Source: DTFZ01 sp050260375 (GTDB lineage Bacteria > Bacillota > Clostridia > Christensenellales > SZUA-584). Taken from it: a stretch of 64,000 nucleotides of DNA. This document shows positions 39,706 through 48,074 of this stretch, one piece after another. The notes under the pieces were generated by a model, which made no database searches, had not been told where the DNA came from, and was given only the letters and a program-made list of their open reading frames with translations. Within the stretch, counting starts at the first letter, position 1, and each line of letters begins with the position of its first letter. Location: contig JBLNCA010000006.1 of assembly GCA_050260375.1 (NCBI GenBank), positions 62,001-126,000 on the forward strand, given 5' to 3'. The translations under genes and the position numbers were made by a program.

Positions 39706-40344
39706 TTACGCGACAATATTATTCTTTACTATAAGCGCATAGCCGCCTGATATGCTGATGGAAGCGGAATCGGATTGCATCACGTTGCTTATGCCTCGCG
39801 AAGAGCCCCATTTTAAAACGAGATTTTGAAGAGGGTATTTGAGGCCATGCGCGTTAACGCAGACCTCGCCCGTCAGAGGAAGTATTGAGATAACCTGGCC
39901 GGTACGGCCGGAAAGCGTGAACGTTTTATCCGAAACGAACATTTCGCACTGCTCGTCGGCTATGCGGCAAGCCGCGCCTTTTAAGTCGGCGCGCACCAGC
40001 ATCATTATGTTGGAAAGAGTATGGTCGACCCTGCCGCCCAAAGCGCCGAGTATAACGATATCGTCCGCGCCCGCTTTGGCTGCATAATCTATCGCGGCTT
40101 CGGTGTCCGTCTCGTTCTTCTCGGCTTCAAGCCTAAGTATTTTAACCCCGCGCTGCTCAAGCGCGGTTACGCTAGCAGGGTCCGCGGTGTCAAAATCGCC
40201 AATAAGCACATCGGACGTAATACCGTTTTGCATCAAAAAATCCGCCGCGCCGTCTACCCCTATAAACAAGCCGGCTGTTTTTAAATGGTTTTTAAGAAAT
40301 TCCGGGCCGGGCGGCGTTCCGCCCGACAGTATTACGCATTTCAT
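39706..40344 (-). CDS. thiN: Thiamine pyrophosphokinase
   Basis: Converts thiamine to thiamine diphosphate with ATP. It has 212 residues. GVDGAADFLMQNGI, LIGDFDTADP and KNETDTEAAIDYA are the conserved acidic Mg and ATP sites; LGALGGRVDHTLSNIMML matches the TPK signature around GGR-DH. The C-terminal beta domain binds thiamine. It overlaps rpe by 4 bp. Order rsgA-rpe-thiN is conserved in Firmicutes. Confidence 0.94.
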   Translation of the reverse strand: MKCVILSGGTPPGPEFLKNHLKTAGLFIGVDGAADFLMQNGITSDVLIGDFDTADPASVTALEQRGVKILRLEAEKNETDTEAAIDYAAKAGADDIVILGALGGRVDHTLSNIMMLVRADLKGAACRIADEQCEMFVSDKTFTLSGRTGQVISILPLTGEVCVNAHGLKYPLQNLVLKWGSSRGISNVMQSDSASISISGGYALIVKNNIVA

Positions 40345-40991
40345 TGCGGGAATTTAAGAGCTTTTACTGCGGCTATCGGGTCGGGCGCGTTAAAAACGGC
40401 GCTGCCCGCTACCACTACATTTACCCCGGCATCCGTTACCTGCTTTACGTTATGCGCGCTGATGCCGCCGTCCATCTCTATGTCGATGCTAAGGCCTCTT
40501 TCCTGCAATATCGATTTAAGCCTCGCTGTTTTTTTAAGAACGTACGGTATGAGGCTCTGCCCGCCGAAACCGGGGTTGACGGACATAAACAGCACCATGT
40601 CGAGGTCTTCGAGCACGTAATCGATAGTTTCCAGAGGCGTCGCCGGGTTAAGCGCCACCGCGCACTTTTTCCCCGCGGAACGTATAAGCTGCAGCGTGCG
40701 GTCGAGGTGTACCGTCGCTTCGGGATGTACGGATATTATATCCGCGCCCGCGGCCGCGAATTCTTCAACGTATCTTTCCGGCTTGTCTATCATAAGATGC
40801 ACGTCAAGGGGCAGATTAGTAAGCTTTTTCATGTCGCGCACCATATACTGGCCGAACGTGATATTGGGAACGAACATGCCGTCCATCACGTCGCAATGTA
40901 TATAGTCGGCTCCCGCTTTTTCGAGCAGCCTTATCGCTTCGGCAATATTCGTAAAATCCGCTGAAAGTATTGAGGGCGATACCTTAATCAT
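40341..40991 (-). CDS. rpe: Ribulose-phosphate 3-epimerase
   Basis: Interconverts ribulose 5-phosphate and xylulose 5-phosphate in the pentose phosphate pathway. It has 216 residues, a TIM barrel. SPSILSADF, HCDVMDGMFVPNITFG, LDVHLMI and MSVNPGFGGQSLIP carry the metal His/Asp ligands; EMDGGISAHN and VVAGSAVF bind phosphate. It overlaps thiN by 4 bp and rsgA by 8 bp. Confidence 0.97.
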   Translation of the reverse strand: MIKVSPSILSADFTNIAEAIRLLEKAGADYIHCDVMDGMFVPNITFGQYMVRDMKKLTNLPLDVHLMIDKPERYVEEFAAAGADIISVHPEATVHLDRTLQLIRSAGKKCAVALNPATPLETIDYVLEDLDMVLFMSVNPGFGGQSLIPYVLKKTARLKSILQERGLSIDIEMDGGISAHNVKQVTDAGVNVVVAGSAVFNAPDPIAAVKALKFPQ

Positions 40992-41868
40992 ATTTTCTTG
41001 ACCTCTTCTCCTGTATTTCTTTTAGTATCTGAAGATATCTTGTATATCTCCCCTGCGATATATGGACGCTTTCCGCCGCCTCTTTAACCGCGCATCCCGG
41101 CTCGCCCGCGTGCAGGCAGGATGTAAACCTGCATTTATCCCTATAAGGCGCCATGTCTTCATAAAAAAAAGACAGCTTTTCGGGGGCAATATCCGCGCAG
41201 TCGAAAAACGTAAAGCCGGGAGTATCCACGACTGCGCCCGAAAACTCTTCGCCGACCAGCAGTTCCGCCTGCCTTGTAGTGTGCGCGCCTCTTTCGGTCT
41301 TCTTTGAAAGCTGGCCTGTTTTAAGGCCAAGCGACGGGAACAGCGCGTTTATAATTGACGACTTGCCTACTGCGGACTGGCCCGCGAAGCACGTAATGCC
41401 CCCGCTTAAAAGCTCCTTTAACGCGTCAATGCCTTCACCGCTTTTCGCGGACACGCATACCGTTTCACACGCATCCTTGTATTCGCTCTTTATTTCGTTT
41501 ATGCGTGAGCTTTCCGCGATATCGCATTTGTTTATTATTATAAGCGGCCTTATGCGCTCAAGCTTTATCGAAACGAGCAGCTTGTCGCAAAGCAGGTAGT
41601 CGACGTCCGGCTTTGCCGCGGAAACCACTATTGCCGCCGTATCGATATTGACTACCCGGGGCCGCTTAAGCTCGTTCTTTCTTGGCTCTATCTCCTCTAT
41701 AAAGCCGCCGGGCGAAAACTTGACGTTATCCCCGGTAAGAGGAGTGACGCCGTCTTTCCGAAAGCGCCCTCTTGCCTTGCATTCATGTATGCAGCCCCGC
41801 TCGTCCTGTATATAGTAAAAGCCGCCTATGCCCTTGATTATCCTGCCCGATAACAGCTGCGTGTTCAA
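40984..41868 (-). CDS. rsgA: Ribosome small subunit GTPase RsgA
   Basis: A 294-residue GTPase that helps the 30S subunit mature. N-terminal OB-fold (about 1-65), then a circularly permuted G domain: G4 INKCD comes before G1 GQSAVGKSS and G3 DTPGF. The C-terminal zinc domain has C-x-C-x-H-x-C spacing in CRFTSCLHAGEPGC. In Bacillus the homologue CpgA is phosphorylated by the PrkC kinase encoded next to it, as here. Confidence 0.96.
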   Translation of the reverse strand: MNTQLLSGRIIKGIGGFYYIQDERGCIHECKARGRFRKDGVTPLTGDNVKFSPGGFIEEIEPRKNELKRPRVVNIDTAAIVVSAAKPDVDYLLCDKLLVSIKLERIRPLIIINKCDIAESSRINEIKSEYKDACETVCVSAKSGEGIDALKELLSGGITCFAGQSAVGKSSIINALFPSLGLKTGQLSKKTERGAHTTRQAELLVGEEFSGAVVDTPGFTFFDCADIAPEKLSFFYEDMAPYRDKCRFTSCLHAGEPGCAVKEAAESVHISQGRYTRYLQILKEIQEKRSRKYD

Positions 41869-43703
41869 CGGAAATTGACCTCGCCCGAATAAGCCTGCTG
41901 GCCGTTTACATATATTATAACGCTTTTGGCGCCGCCCGTTGTGCTGGTAAGGTCAATATTCAAAGACAGCCTCCCCAGGTCCTCGATGCTTTCCTTGGTA
42001 AAGTTGACGGCCTGGCCGTTTATTACGTCCTTCAGCACTATCCTGACCTTCGATTCCTTCTCGGTTATGTTTAAATCGGCCGTCAATTTGCCCTTGAAAT
42101 ATTGGTTCTTGTACTTGCTTATCGTGATATACACGTCGTCGGTATAAGACGTCTGTATGCCCTGCTCGGGAGTCTGCCGTATTACCGTTCCCTCTTTGAG
42201 TTCGCTTTCTTCTTCGTATACAAAGCAGTTGGTAAAGCCCGATTCGTTAAGCAAAGCTACGGCTTCGCTCACAAGCTTATCCTTAAGCTCGGGCATCACC
42301 GCTATGTTCTCGGGGTTTTCCTTTGACACGGTCAGACTCACTGCGGCCGCTTGCGTGATTGGCTCGTCGGGCTCCGGTACCTGGGATATGACTATGCCCG
42401 GCGGCATGTCCTGGTCGTAATCATATACTATTAAATCCTCGCTTAGCTCGATACCGATCTGGTCAAGCTGCGCTTTTGCTTCTTCCAGCGTTGCGCCGAA
42501 CAGGTCGGGCATAACGGGTTCGGACGGACCGCTTGAAATAACGAGCGTAATCGTAGAGTTGTTTGCCACCCTGCTGCCGCCTTCGGGGGACTGCGAAATA
42601 ATCGTGCCTTCTTCGGCCGTTTCGTTTGGCTCGTAAGTAGTTTTCACCGTTAAGTTATTGATGCTTCTTTCCGCCGAATCGATTGTCGATCCCACAAAAT
42701 CGGGTACGACGAAAGTCTGGCTTGCGGAAGGGTTAAACACATTGATGAGTATAACCGCCAGCAAGGCTGTTACAGCTACAAGCAGCAGCAATATGCCGGC
42801 TTTCCAGTACATGTTCTTCTTTTTAACAACGGCGGGTTTTATAACCGTGTTTTTGTAAATCGACGGTATATCCGGGAAAGACCCTTCGGGGTCGGCGAGC
42901 GAAAGCACGAGGTCGTTCTTAAACGCGTCCATCGATTGGTATCTGTCCCTCTTGTTTTTGTTGGTCGCTTTAAGAACTATGTAATTGACTGCCTGCGAAA
43001 GATTAGCGTTCACTTCTGCGGGCGGCGTAATCTGTTCGTTTATATGCTTGAGCGCGACGGAAACCGTCTCCCCGCCCGTGTGGGGCAGCACGCCCGTCAG
43101 CATTTCGTACAGCACAATGCCGAGAGAATATATGTCCGTTCTTGTATCCACCCTCTCCCCTTTTGCCTGCTCGGGAGAGATATAATGAACGGAGCCTATT
43201 ACCTGGTTGGCCTGCTCTTCTTTTGTAGAAAGGCTCTTCGCTATGCCGAAATCGGTAAGCTTTACGTTATCCTCTTTGTCGATAAGTATATTATGGGGCT
43301 TTATGTCGCGGTGTATTATGCCTTTTTTATGTGCGGCGGCAAGCGCCGAACATATCTGTATCGCATACTTTACAGCCGCCTCCTCGTCCAAACAGCCCTG
43401 CTGCTCGATTATCTTTTTAAGCGTTGTGCCTTCAATGTATTCCATGACCATGTAATATGCGCCTTCGTCAAGCCCTATATCCGTAACGTGCACTATGTTT
43501 TTATGGTCAAGGGAAAACACCGCTTCGGCTTCCTTCTTGAAGCGGTTTACATATTCGGCGTTGTCGGAAAAGCATTCCTTCAACACCTTAATCGCGACAA
43601 TGCTCTTCGTCTTTCTGCAGAACGCGGTGTATATATCCGCCATTCCGCCCGAATCTATTTTTTCGCGTATCTCGTATCTTGAGCCAAGCAGCAATCCCGT
43701 CAT
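41865..43703 (-). CDS. prkC: PASTA-domain Ser/Thr kinase PrkC
   Basis: A 612-residue membrane kinase that senses wall fragments; in Bacillus it triggers spore germination by muropeptides. Kinase domain about 10-270: IDSGGMADIYTAF (Gly loop), VAIKVL (Lys), HRDIKPHNIL (catalytic) and DFGIAKSL. One transmembrane helix at about 304-326. Outside the cell are three PASTA repeats starting at FVVPDFVGSTI, MPDLFGATLEEA and MPELKDKLVSEA, then about 80 more residues of beta-rich sequence ending VNGQQAYSGEVNFR, likely an Ig-like end domain. It overlaps prpC by 4 bp. Confidence 0.95.
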   Translation of the reverse strand: MTGLLLGSRYEIREKIDSGGMADIYTAFCRKTKSIVAIKVLKECFSDNAEYVNRFKKEAEAVFSLDHKNIVHVTDIGLDEGAYYMVMEYIEGTTLKKIIEQQGCLDEEAAVKYAIQICSALAAAHKKGIIHRDIKPHNILIDKEDNVKLTDFGIAKSLSTKEEQANQVIGSVHYISPEQAKGERVDTRTDIYSLGIVLYEMLTGVLPHTGGETVSVALKHINEQITPPAEVNANLSQAVNYIVLKATNKNKRDRYQSMDAFKNDLVLSLADPEGSFPDIPSIYKNTVIKPAVVKKKNMYWKAGILLLLVAVTALLAVILINVFNPSASQTFVVPDFVGSTIDSAERSINNLTVKTTYEPNETAEEGTIISQSPEGGSRVANNSTITLVISSGPSEPVMPDLFGATLEEAKAQLDQIGIELSEDLIVYDYDQDMPPGIVISQVPEPDEPITQAAAVSLTVSKENPENIAVMPELKDKLVSEAVALLNESGFTNCFVYEEESELKEGTVIRQTPEQGIQTSYTDDVYITISKYKNQYFKGKLTADLNITEKESKVRIVLKDVINGQAVNFTKESIEDLGRLSLNIDLTSTTGGAKSVIIYVNGQQAYSGEVNFR

Positions 43704-44425
43704 ACGCTGTCACCGTCCATATACGCGAGCACCACGCTTATGTTGTCGTCTCCGCCGTGCCGGAGTGCCGCGCTGACAAGCTCGTCCGCAGCCGCGGGTA
43801 TGCCGCGCTTCAATATCGATTCTATCTCTGCATCGGGCACGGTTGAATTAAGGCCGTCGCTGCACAGCAATATTACATCGCCCTGTTTAAGCGGCACGGT
43901 AAACGTATCGACTTCCACGCTTTCGTCCGTTCCAACCGCGCGGGTTATAACGTTGCGGTTCGGATGGCGCAGCGCTTCCTTTTTTGTGATAAATCCGTTG
44001 TCTACGAGCATCTGCACGTATGAATGGTCTTTAGTTATCTGGGACAGGCTTGCGTCCCTGTAAAGATATGCGCGCGAATCTCCGATGTGGCCGATTATCG
44101 CTTCCGAGTTCCGGAAAACGGCAACCGTCACGGTAGAACCCATGCCTTTAAGCAAAATATCCGAATTGGCCTTGTCCCATACGTTTTTATTAGCTTCAAC
44201 AAGTATATTGCATAGGTCCTGCTTTGTTATTCTTTGCGGGTCCGCGTTTTTAAGAGCTTCCTTTATAGTATCGACTACAAGCCTGCTCGCGACTTCGCCC
44301 GCCCGGTGGCCGCCCATTCCGTCCGCGACAACGGCAAAAAAGCCGTCGCTTCCCTCCGGCGCGTATAAAAAATCCTCGTTCTGATTTCTTACTATGCCCT
44401 TATCAGTTTTCGAGTAGTAGATCAT
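43700..44425 (-). CDS. prpC: PPM-type Ser/Thr protein phosphatase PrpC
   Basis: A 241-residue phosphatase that reverses PrkC action. Metal-binding Asp residues are in RNQNEDFLYAPE, VVADGMGGHRAGEVAS, IIGHIGDSRAYL, LLCSDGLN and GGDDNISVVL, the complete bacterial PPM set. It overlaps rlmN and prkC by 4 bp each, so kinase and phosphatase are made together. Confidence 0.96.
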   Translation of the reverse strand: MIYYSKTDKGIVRNQNEDFLYAPEGSDGFFAVVADGMGGHRAGEVASRLVVDTIKEALKNADPQRITKQDLCNILVEANKNVWDKANSDILLKGMGSTVTVAVFRNSEAIIGHIGDSRAYLYRDASLSQITKDHSYVQMLVDNGFITKKEALRHPNRNVITRAVGTDESVEVDTFTVPLKQGDVILLCSDGLNSTVPDAEIESILKRGIPAAADELVSAALRHGGDDNISVVLAYMDGDSV

Positions 44426-45426
44426 TTTCCCTCGTGTTTTAACCTAAGCTGGCCGCAGGCGCCTTCGATATCTGCGCCAAGCGAGCGCCTCACCGTAGCG
44501 CTCCTGCCCCGCTTAACTAGCTCCGCCGCAAAGGCTTTCGCTTTGTTTCTGTCGGGCGGCAGGTATCCGCCCGCAGCGCTGTTTAGAGGAATAACGTTTA
44601 CATGGCAATTAAGGCCGTGTAATTCCTTTACCAGCGAATCAATATCCTCTTCTCCGTCATTGAAACCTTTTATCAGCGTGTATTCAATTATAACGCGTCT
44701 GCCCGTTTTTTTAAAGTACGTATTTGCGCTGTCCAGAATTTGCCTTACGGTATATGCGGACGCGGCTGGCATTATCTTTTTTCTTTTTTCGTCAATGGCC
44801 GAGTGCAGCGATATGCAAAGCGTTATGGGCAGCCCTTCGCCTGCCAGCTTCAATATTCCCGGCACGAGCCCGCATGTAGACAGCGATATGTGCCTTATGC
44901 TTATTCCGTGCTTTTCCCCCAGCGCCAGTATGAAGCATATCACGTTGCCGTAGTTGTCGAGAGGCTCGCCGGTGCCCATCAAAACCACGTTGGATATTTC
45001 TCCCGCTTCGCTTGCCGCTATGAACTCCGACCTCATTTCGCCGCTTGAGAGGTTTCGTATCAGCCCTTCCCTGCCCGAGGCGCAAAAAGCGCAGCCCATG
45101 CGGCAGCCTACCTGGGTTGATACGCACAATGTGCTGCCGTAGTGGTAGCGCATAAGCACGCACTCCACAAGCCCGCCGCCCGACATGGCAAGCAGGTACT
45201 TTGCCGTGCCGTCTAAAGACGTGAGCTTTTCGACGATGCGCGCATAGCCCTCGTCATGTTCGCCACGCAGCCTTTCCCGCAAAGCCTTTGAAAGGTTAGA
45301 CATATCCTCGAACTTAACGCCGCGGGTGAGCCAGTCTTCCAGCTGCTTTGCAACAAACGGCTTTTCGCCCATACCGGTAATCAGCTCTTTTAACTGCTGT
45401 GAATTCAAGGAAAGCAAGTCGTTCAT
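44422..45426 (-). CDS. rlmN: Dual-specificity 23S rRNA/tRNA adenine-C2 methyltransferase
   Basis: A radical SAM enzyme that methylates A2503 of 23S rRNA and A37 of some tRNAs. The ATG at 45426 (ATGA overlap with rsmB) gives 334 residues starting MNDLLSLNSQQLKELI; a longer reading to 45468 lies inside rsmB. The cluster motif is CRMGCAFC within TQVGCRMGCAFCASG; the second catalytic Cys is in the ADIEGACGQL end. GTGEPLDNYGNV and LSLHSA-type ISLHSAIDEKR are typical. Confidence 0.96.
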   Translation of the reverse strand: MNDLLSLNSQQLKELITGMGEKPFVAKQLEDWLTRGVKFEDMSNLSKALRERLRGEHDEGYARIVEKLTSLDGTAKYLLAMSGGGLVECVLMRYHYGSTLCVSTQVGCRMGCAFCASGREGLIRNLSSGEMRSEFIAASEAGEISNVVLMGTGEPLDNYGNVICFILALGEKHGISIRHISLSTCGLVPGILKLAGEGLPITLCISLHSAIDEKRKKIMPAASAYTVRQILDSANTYFKKTGRRVIIEYTLIKGFNDGEEDIDSLVKELHGLNCHVNVIPLNSAAGGYLPPDRNKAKAFAAELVKRGRSATVRRSLGADIEGACGQLRLKHEGK

Positions 45427-46688
45427 ATTCTCTTCATCACCGCTATATAAAACCCGTCCGAACCGCATTGGTGCGGGTACAGCGTTTTCGGCGGCCTGTC
45501 ATATTTAAAGCTGCCGTTTTCAGCAAGAAATCTGTCCGTCACCTGTTCGTTCTCCTCCTTGTTTATCGAGCAGGTTATATAAGCGAGCTTCCCTCCGGGC
45601 TTTACGTATTCTGCGCATACCGATAGTATGCCATACTGCGTCTCCGCGAGCGAAGCTATGTCTTCTTTGCTGCGCGAGTAGCGTATATCGGGGCTTTTCG
45701 CCATCAGCCCCATCGCGCTGCACGGCGCGTCTACAATAACGGCGTCAAACGAGCCGCTGTAGGCAGGTTCGTATACGGCGGCGTCGCGCACATCTGCGCG
45801 CGCGTTGTTAACGCCCAGCCGCTCATAGTTCTTTATTGTCATATCCACCCTGTGAGCGTGCTTGTCCCAGGCGGTTATATCCAGCGTGTTATAAGCAAGA
45901 GCGGCCGCATAAGCGCTTTTGCCGCCCGGCGCTGCACAGCAGTCCAGCAGCCTCATGCCGCGCTCTATGCCGGTGTCGAGCACCGCCCTCATCGCGCTTT
46001 CCGACTGCACCGCTATCCAGCCGTTTTTGTATATATCCGTGTTTTCCACATCCGTAAGGCCTTGTATTATATATGAATTCTCTATACTTCCCCTCGAGTA
46101 CCGCAGCCCTAGCGCATCAAGCCCGGCTGTAAAACTTTCCGCATCGGTGCGCAGCGTGTTCATCCGTACGGCGGTGCCGGCAGTGTGCTTATACATAAGC
46201 AGGTCTTTGGCAAAGCCGTATCCGAAATCGGCTATATACTTCTCGCATATCCATTGAGGGTAGCTTGACGCTATGCTGAGCGAGAATGCGTTCTCGCCCG
46301 AAGGATAGGCTATATCGTCTTTGCCTTTCAGAAGCGCGCGCAGCACCGCGTTGACAAACCCGGACGTCTGCGGCTTTATACGCTTAGCCAGCTCAACGCT
46401 TTCGCTGACGGCGGCGTAGCCTTCGGTGTCCATGAACATTATCTGGCATGCGCCGAGCCGCAGCACGTTTTTAACGCTGCCGTGCACGCGGCCGGATGTA
46501 ATAAACCTGCTAAGAGCATAGTCTATCCTCAGCAGGTTTTCCATAGTCGTGCGCACAAGCAGCGACGCAAATCTCTTGTCTTCATCGGAAAGTTCGGAAG
46601 GTATATGTTCTTTCAGCGCCAGAGAAATATAGGCGCCGTCCCTTGTAACCGCGGTAAGCGCGTTAAAAGCAGCCCGCCTCGCGTTCAC
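45423..46688 (-). CDS. rsmB: 16S rRNA cytosine-967 C5 methyltransferase RsmB
   Basis: A 421-residue SAM enzyme. An N-terminal NusB-like RNA-binding domain (about 1-130) precedes the methyltransferase domain: LLDCCAAPGGKSAYAAAL is the SAM loop, VDAPCSAMGLMAKSPDIRY holds one catalytic Cys, and ITCSINKEENEQV holds the Cys of motif VI. Overlaps of 4 bp with fmt and rlmN indicate tight coupling. Conserved Firmicutes order def-fmt-rsmB-rlmN. Confidence 0.95.
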   Translation of the reverse strand: MNARRAAFNALTAVTRDGAYISLALKEHIPSELSDEDKRFASLLVRTTMENLLRIDYALSRFITSGRVHGSVKNVLRLGACQIMFMDTEGYAAVSESVELAKRIKPQTSGFVNAVLRALLKGKDDIAYPSGENAFSLSIASSYPQWICEKYIADFGYGFAKDLLMYKHTAGTAVRMNTLRTDAESFTAGLDALGLRYSRGSIENSYIIQGLTDVENTDIYKNGWIAVQSESAMRAVLDTGIERGMRLLDCCAAPGGKSAYAAALAYNTLDITAWDKHAHRVDMTIKNYERLGVNNARADVRDAAVYEPAYSGSFDAVIVDAPCSAMGLMAKSPDIRYSRSKEDIASLAETQYGILSVCAEYVKPGGKLAYITCSINKEENEQVTDRFLAENGSFKYDRPPKTLYPHQCGSDGFYIAVMKRI

Positions 46689-47608
46689 TCGAAACGCTCC
46701 CCGTTAAGCTTCCTGCCCCGGAAGAATTCCTCGGGGCTCATGCGCCTGGTGCCGGGCGCCTGCATCGATTCTATGCGCAGCAGGCCTTCTCCCGTCCCCA
46801 CAACAAGGCCTTGCTTTGCGTCGGCATAAACAAGCCGCCCAGGCTCCGCGCTGCCGGGAAGTACGCTCGTTTTCCATATCTTTATCGTGTCTCCTCCGAT
46901 ACAGGCAAACGTGCCCATCACGGGGTCGAGCGCGCGGACGAGGTTGTATATCTCCTTAGCGGGCTTGTTCCAGTCTATCCTGCCCAGTTCCCTGGACAGC
47001 GGAGGATAATAGCTTGATTTGCTATCGTCCTGCTTTATCCTGCCTGCGGCGCCGCTTTCGATGTCCTTAAGCGTTTTTACAAGAAGCTCGGCCCCAAGTT
47101 CGGACAGCACGTCGTAAAGCTCGCCGCCCGTCATATGCTCGCCTATATCGATGGAGGCTGACGAGATTATGTCTCCCGTATCGAGTCCGGCGTCCATATA
47201 CATTATCGTTACGCCTGTCCTGGTTTCGCCTTTTATAATAGCCCATTGTACAGGCGCGGCCCCGCGGTAAGCGGGCAGCAGCGAAGCGTGCACGTTTATG
47301 CAGCCAAGCGGCGGTATGTCGAGTATCGATACGGGCAGTATCTGCCCGAACGCCGCGGTGACTATTATGTCGGGCGCGATATCCTTTACGGCTTGAACGC
47401 CTTCCTCGGACCTTATCTTTTCAAACTGCATGACTTTAATGCCGTTTTGCTGAGCAAGCTGCTTTACCGGCGAAGGCGTAAGCTTATAGCCCCTGCCGCT
47501 TTTACGGTCGGGCTGCGTTATTGCCGCCGCTATGTCGTGCCCGGAGTCAATCAGCTTTTTAAGGCTGGGCACGGCAAACTGCGGCGTGCCCATAAATACT
47601 ATCTTCAT
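46685..47608 (-). CDS. fmt: Methionyl-tRNA formyltransferase
   Basis: Formylates initiator Met-tRNA using 10-formyl-THF. It has 307 residues. FMGTPQFAVPSLKKL starts the protein; the catalytic Asn-His-Asp set is seen in GCINVHASLLPAYRGAAPVQWAI and MDAGLDTGDII. A C-terminal OB domain binds tRNA (PGRLVYADAKQGLVV). It overlaps def by 4 bp, pairing addition and removal of the formyl group. Confidence 0.97.
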   Translation of the reverse strand: MKIVFMGTPQFAVPSLKKLIDSGHDIAAAITQPDRKSGRGYKLTPSPVKQLAQQNGIKVMQFEKIRSEEGVQAVKDIAPDIIVTAAFGQILPVSILDIPPLGCINVHASLLPAYRGAAPVQWAIIKGETRTGVTIMYMDAGLDTGDIISSASIDIGEHMTGGELYDVLSELGAELLVKTLKDIESGAAGRIKQDDSKSSYYPPLSRELGRIDWNKPAKEIYNLVRALDPVMGTFACIGGDTIKIWKTSVLPGSAEPGRLVYADAKQGLVVGTGEGLLRIESMQAPGTRRMSPEEFFRGRKLNGERFE

Positions 47609-48063
47609 TCTGACTCCGTTTCCTCGATCATCTTGTCGACAAACAATACGCCGTCAAGATGGTCTATCTCATGGCAGAATATGCGGGCCGGTATGCCCGT
47701 TATCTCCTCTTTGTGCATCTTCCCGTGCCTGTCCATATACTGCACCGTTATCGTTTCCGGCCTCTTTACCTTCCCCCTTACGCCTATTACCGAAAGGCAG
47801 CCTTCCTCGTCTATTACCTCGCCCGAAGATTTCAGTATCTTCGGATTGATTATTTCATAATACTTGTCTTCGTATTCCACGACGGCTATGCGCCTTAAGA
47901 CCCCCACCTGGGGAGCGGCGAGCCCGGCGCCTTCCTCTATATGGAGCGTCTCTTTCATGTCGTCCAGCAGCGTTATTATATGGGGCGTTATCGACTGGAC
48001 GGGCCTTGAAATTTTCCTTAACCTTTCGTTGTTTACTCCGGTCACGATTTCTCTGATTGCCAT
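47605..48063 (-). CDS. def: Peptide deformylase
   Basis: Removes the formyl group from new proteins. It has 152 residues, close to the type 2-free clostridial form. All three motifs are present: GAGLAAPQVG (motif 1), DEEGCLSV (motif 2, metal Cys) and HEIDHLDG (motif 3, HExxH). It is followed by fmt with a 4-bp overlap and lies 11 bp from priA. Confidence 0.97.
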   Translation of the reverse strand: MAIREIVTGVNNERLRKISRPVQSITPHIITLLDDMKETLHIEEGAGLAAPQVGVLRRIAVVEYEDKYYEIINPKILKSSGEVIDEEGCLSVIGVRGKVKRPETITVQYMDRHGKMHKEEITGIPARIFCHEIDHLDGVLFVDKMIEETESE

Positions 48064-48074
48064 GCGTTTCTCCT